A DNA stretch of 64,000 bases from positions 62,001 through 126,000 of the forward strand of contig WNKV01000018.1 in NCBI GenBank assembly GCA_009720755.1, given 5' to 3'. Within the stretch, counting starts at the first letter, position 1. Each line of letters opens with the position of its first letter. The DNA is from Rhodoplanes serenus (GTDB lineage Bacteria > Pseudomonadota > Alphaproteobacteria > Rhizobiales > Xanthobacteraceae). The notes below the pieces were generated by a model that made no database searches, was not told where the DNA came from, and worked only from the letters and a program-made list of their open reading frames with translations. The translations under genes were made by a program, and so were the position numbers. This document shows, one piece after another, positions 62,826 to 64,000 of the stretch.

Positions 62826-63722
62826 GTGGCACGCCTGACCGCCCTGGTGCTCGGCTCGGCGGCGGGCGGCGGGGTGCCGCAGTGGAACTGCCGTTGCCGC
62901 ATCTGCACGGCGGCACGCGACGGCCGTGTGCGGCCGCGGACCCAGACGGCCGTCGCGGTGACGGCGGACGGCGCACACTGGCTGCTGCTCAACGCACCGC
63001 CCGATCTGCGGGGGCAAATTCTCGCGACGCCGCAGCTCACACCCGCCGCCGATGTCGGCCCGCGGGGCAGCCCGGTCGCCGCCGTGGTGCTGACCGGGGC
63101 CGAGATCGACCAGATGGCGGGCCTTCTGCACCTGCGCGAAGGGCATCGCTTCGACCTTCATGGCACCGGCGACGTGCTCGATGCACTTGCCGCCAACCCG
63201 ATGTTCGCCGTGCTTCCGGCCGATCGTGTTCCGCGTCACACCCTGCCGGCGGCCGGCCGTGTTCCCGGGCCCGGTGGGCTGACCATCGAGAGCTTTCCGG
63301 TGCCGGGCAAGATCCCGCTCTACCGCGAGGAGGACACCACCGAGACGACCGCCGACGTGACCGGGCTGATCGTCGAGGCCCATGGCCGCCGGCTCGCCTT
63401 CGTGCCCGAGATCGCCGCGGTGACGCCGCAGGTACGCGAGACACTGGCCACCGCCGACGTGGTGATGCTCGACGGCACCGTGTTCACCGACGACGAGCTG
63501 ATCGCCGCAGGGGCCGGCCACAAGACCGGACGGCGCATGGGCCACATTACGATCGACGGCCCCGGTGGCGCGCTGGAGGCCCTCGACGGCCTTCCGGGCC
63601 GGTGCATCTTCATCCATCTCAACAACACCAATCCTGTCCTGCTGGAGGATTCGGCCGAGCGACGCACGGTCGAGCGGGCCGGCTGGGAGGTCGCCCACGA
63701 CGGCATGGAGATCGTGCCGTGA
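62826..63722 (+). CDS. pqqB: PqqB, metallo-beta-lactamase-fold PQQ biosynthesis hydroxylase
   Basis: The 298-residue protein starts VARLTALVLGSAAGGGVPQW and then NCRCRICTAAR, the N-terminal signature and zinc-binding Cys cluster of PqqB. The modified lactamase motif VLTGAEIDQMAGLLHLREG and the C-terminal HLNNTNPVL are present. PqqB acts in PQQ synthesis, probably hydroxylating the crosslinked Glu-Tyr intermediate. GTG 62826 is the start by alignment. The stop overlaps the pqqC GTG by four bases (GTGA). Confidence 0.94.
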   Translation: MARLTALVLGSAAGGGVPQWNCRCRICTAARDGRVRPRTQTAVAVTADGAHWLLLNAPPDLRGQILATPQLTPAADVGPRGSPVAAVVLTGAEIDQMAGLLHLREGHRFDLHGTGDVLDALAANPMFAVLPADRVPRHTLPAAGRVPGPGGLTIESFPVPGKIPLYREEDTTETTADVTGLIVEAHGRRLAFVPEIAAVTPQVRETLATADVVMLDGTVFTDDELIAAGAGHKTGRRMGHITIDGPGGALEALDGLPGRCIFIHLNNTNPVLLEDSAERRTVERAGWEVAHDGMEIVP

Positions 63723-64000
63723 CGCTGCTGTCGCCTGACGCCCTGGAAGCCGCCCTGCGCAAGATCGGCGCCGAACGTTACCACCATCTCCATCCCTTCC
63801 ACCGGCTTCTGCACGGCGGCGGCTGCACTCGCGGTCAGGTCCAGGCGTGGGCGCTCAACCGCTACTGCTACCAGGCCGTCATTCCGCTCAAGGACGCGGC
63901 GCTGATCGCCCGCTGCGACGATCCCGCCGTGCGACGCGCATGGCGCAGCCGGCTCGTCGATCACGACGGCGAGGAGGGAGCCGACGGCCGCGACACCGAG
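63719..64000 (+). CDS. pqqC: PqqC, PQQ synthase (partial, runs off window)
   Basis: The first 94 codons are in the window. The sequence LSPDALEAALRKIGAERYHH, then HPFHRLLHGGG and VQAWALNRYCYQAVIPLKD is characteristic of PqqC, the oxygen-dependent enzyme that performs the last ring closure and oxidation of PQQ. GTG 63719 overlaps the pqqB stop. pqqD and pqqE would be expected beyond the edge. Confidence 0.95.
   Translation, partial: MTLLSPDALEAALRKIGAERYHHLHPFHRLLHGGGCTRGQVQAWALNRYCYQAVIPLKDAALIARCDDPAVRRAWRSRLVDHDGEEGADGRDTE

Overview
The window is GC-rich, densely coded chromosomal DNA with no rRNA, tRNA, phage, transposase or CRISPR array that I can see. Several features point to a metabolically versatile alphaproteobacterium of the order Hyphomicrobiales (Rhizobiales; the Rhodoplanes/Rhodopseudomonas/Bradyrhizobium neighbourhood): hopanoid genes (hpnH, hpnN), a DUF6894 protein, a dispersed element of the 'gagcatttt' type, many ABC and TRAP importers, and a pqqABC operon. 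The taxon is an inference from gene content only.

Layout. 84-4652: hopanoid genes hpnH and hpnN, divergent. 4788-9119: a DUF2147 envelope protein and a dacC-like carboxypeptidase / CobW GTPase / DUF924 operon. 9507-16951: a LysR regulator, an SsuA-like binding protein, a structured noncoding element, then a complete branched-chain amino-acid-type ABC operon (livFGMH plus binding protein). 17231-19903: DMT exporter, FadR-type GntR regulator, collagen-like lipoprotein. 20140-25116: two-subunit molybdenum hydroxylase, FAH-family hydrolase, ChrA. 25236-31012: orphan hydrolase-like protein, sulfate ABC operon (binding protein, cysT, cysW, cysA) and a convergent Lrp regulator. 31788-38986: histone-H1-like protein, DUF6894, zinc alcohol dehydrogenase, small membrane protein, Tex, SDR, stand-alone receiver. 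39522-42332: Nramp-like transporter and amidohydrolase. 42394-59416: a large catabolic island. 59541-62611: HupE/UreJ-like, SPW, type II NADH dehydrogenase-like and DUF2243 membrane-associated genes. 62737-64000: pqqA, pqqB and the start of pqqC; pqqA encodes only 25 residues.

The island at 42394-59416 is the best candidate for an undescribed system. It combines a GntR/FCD regulator, an ArgE/DapE-type deacylase, a TRAP importer with two receptors, a three-subunit molybdenum hydroxylase, a diaminopropionate ammonia-lyase family enzyme, a cupin, a thiamine-diphosphate enzyme, an SDR that lacks its catalytic Tyr and Lys, an aldehyde dehydrogenase and a CoxG-like protein. Both divergent promoters inside it (about 48.85 kb and 57.22 kb) carry the same bipartite motif, TGTC(T/G)ACAAT-N10-TTG(C/T)ATAC, with identical spacing. 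This suggests one regulon for uptake and breakdown of a carboxylated, probably nitrogen-containing compound.

Two noncoding features also stand out. A palindromic repeat occurs three times, and each time its first three bases are the TGA stop codon of an unrelated gene (hpnH, the 18.2-kb GntR gene, the ammonia-lyase gene). Between livF and the SsuA-like gene lies a roughly 340-bp element with imperfect terminal inverted repeats enclosing four perfect hairpins.
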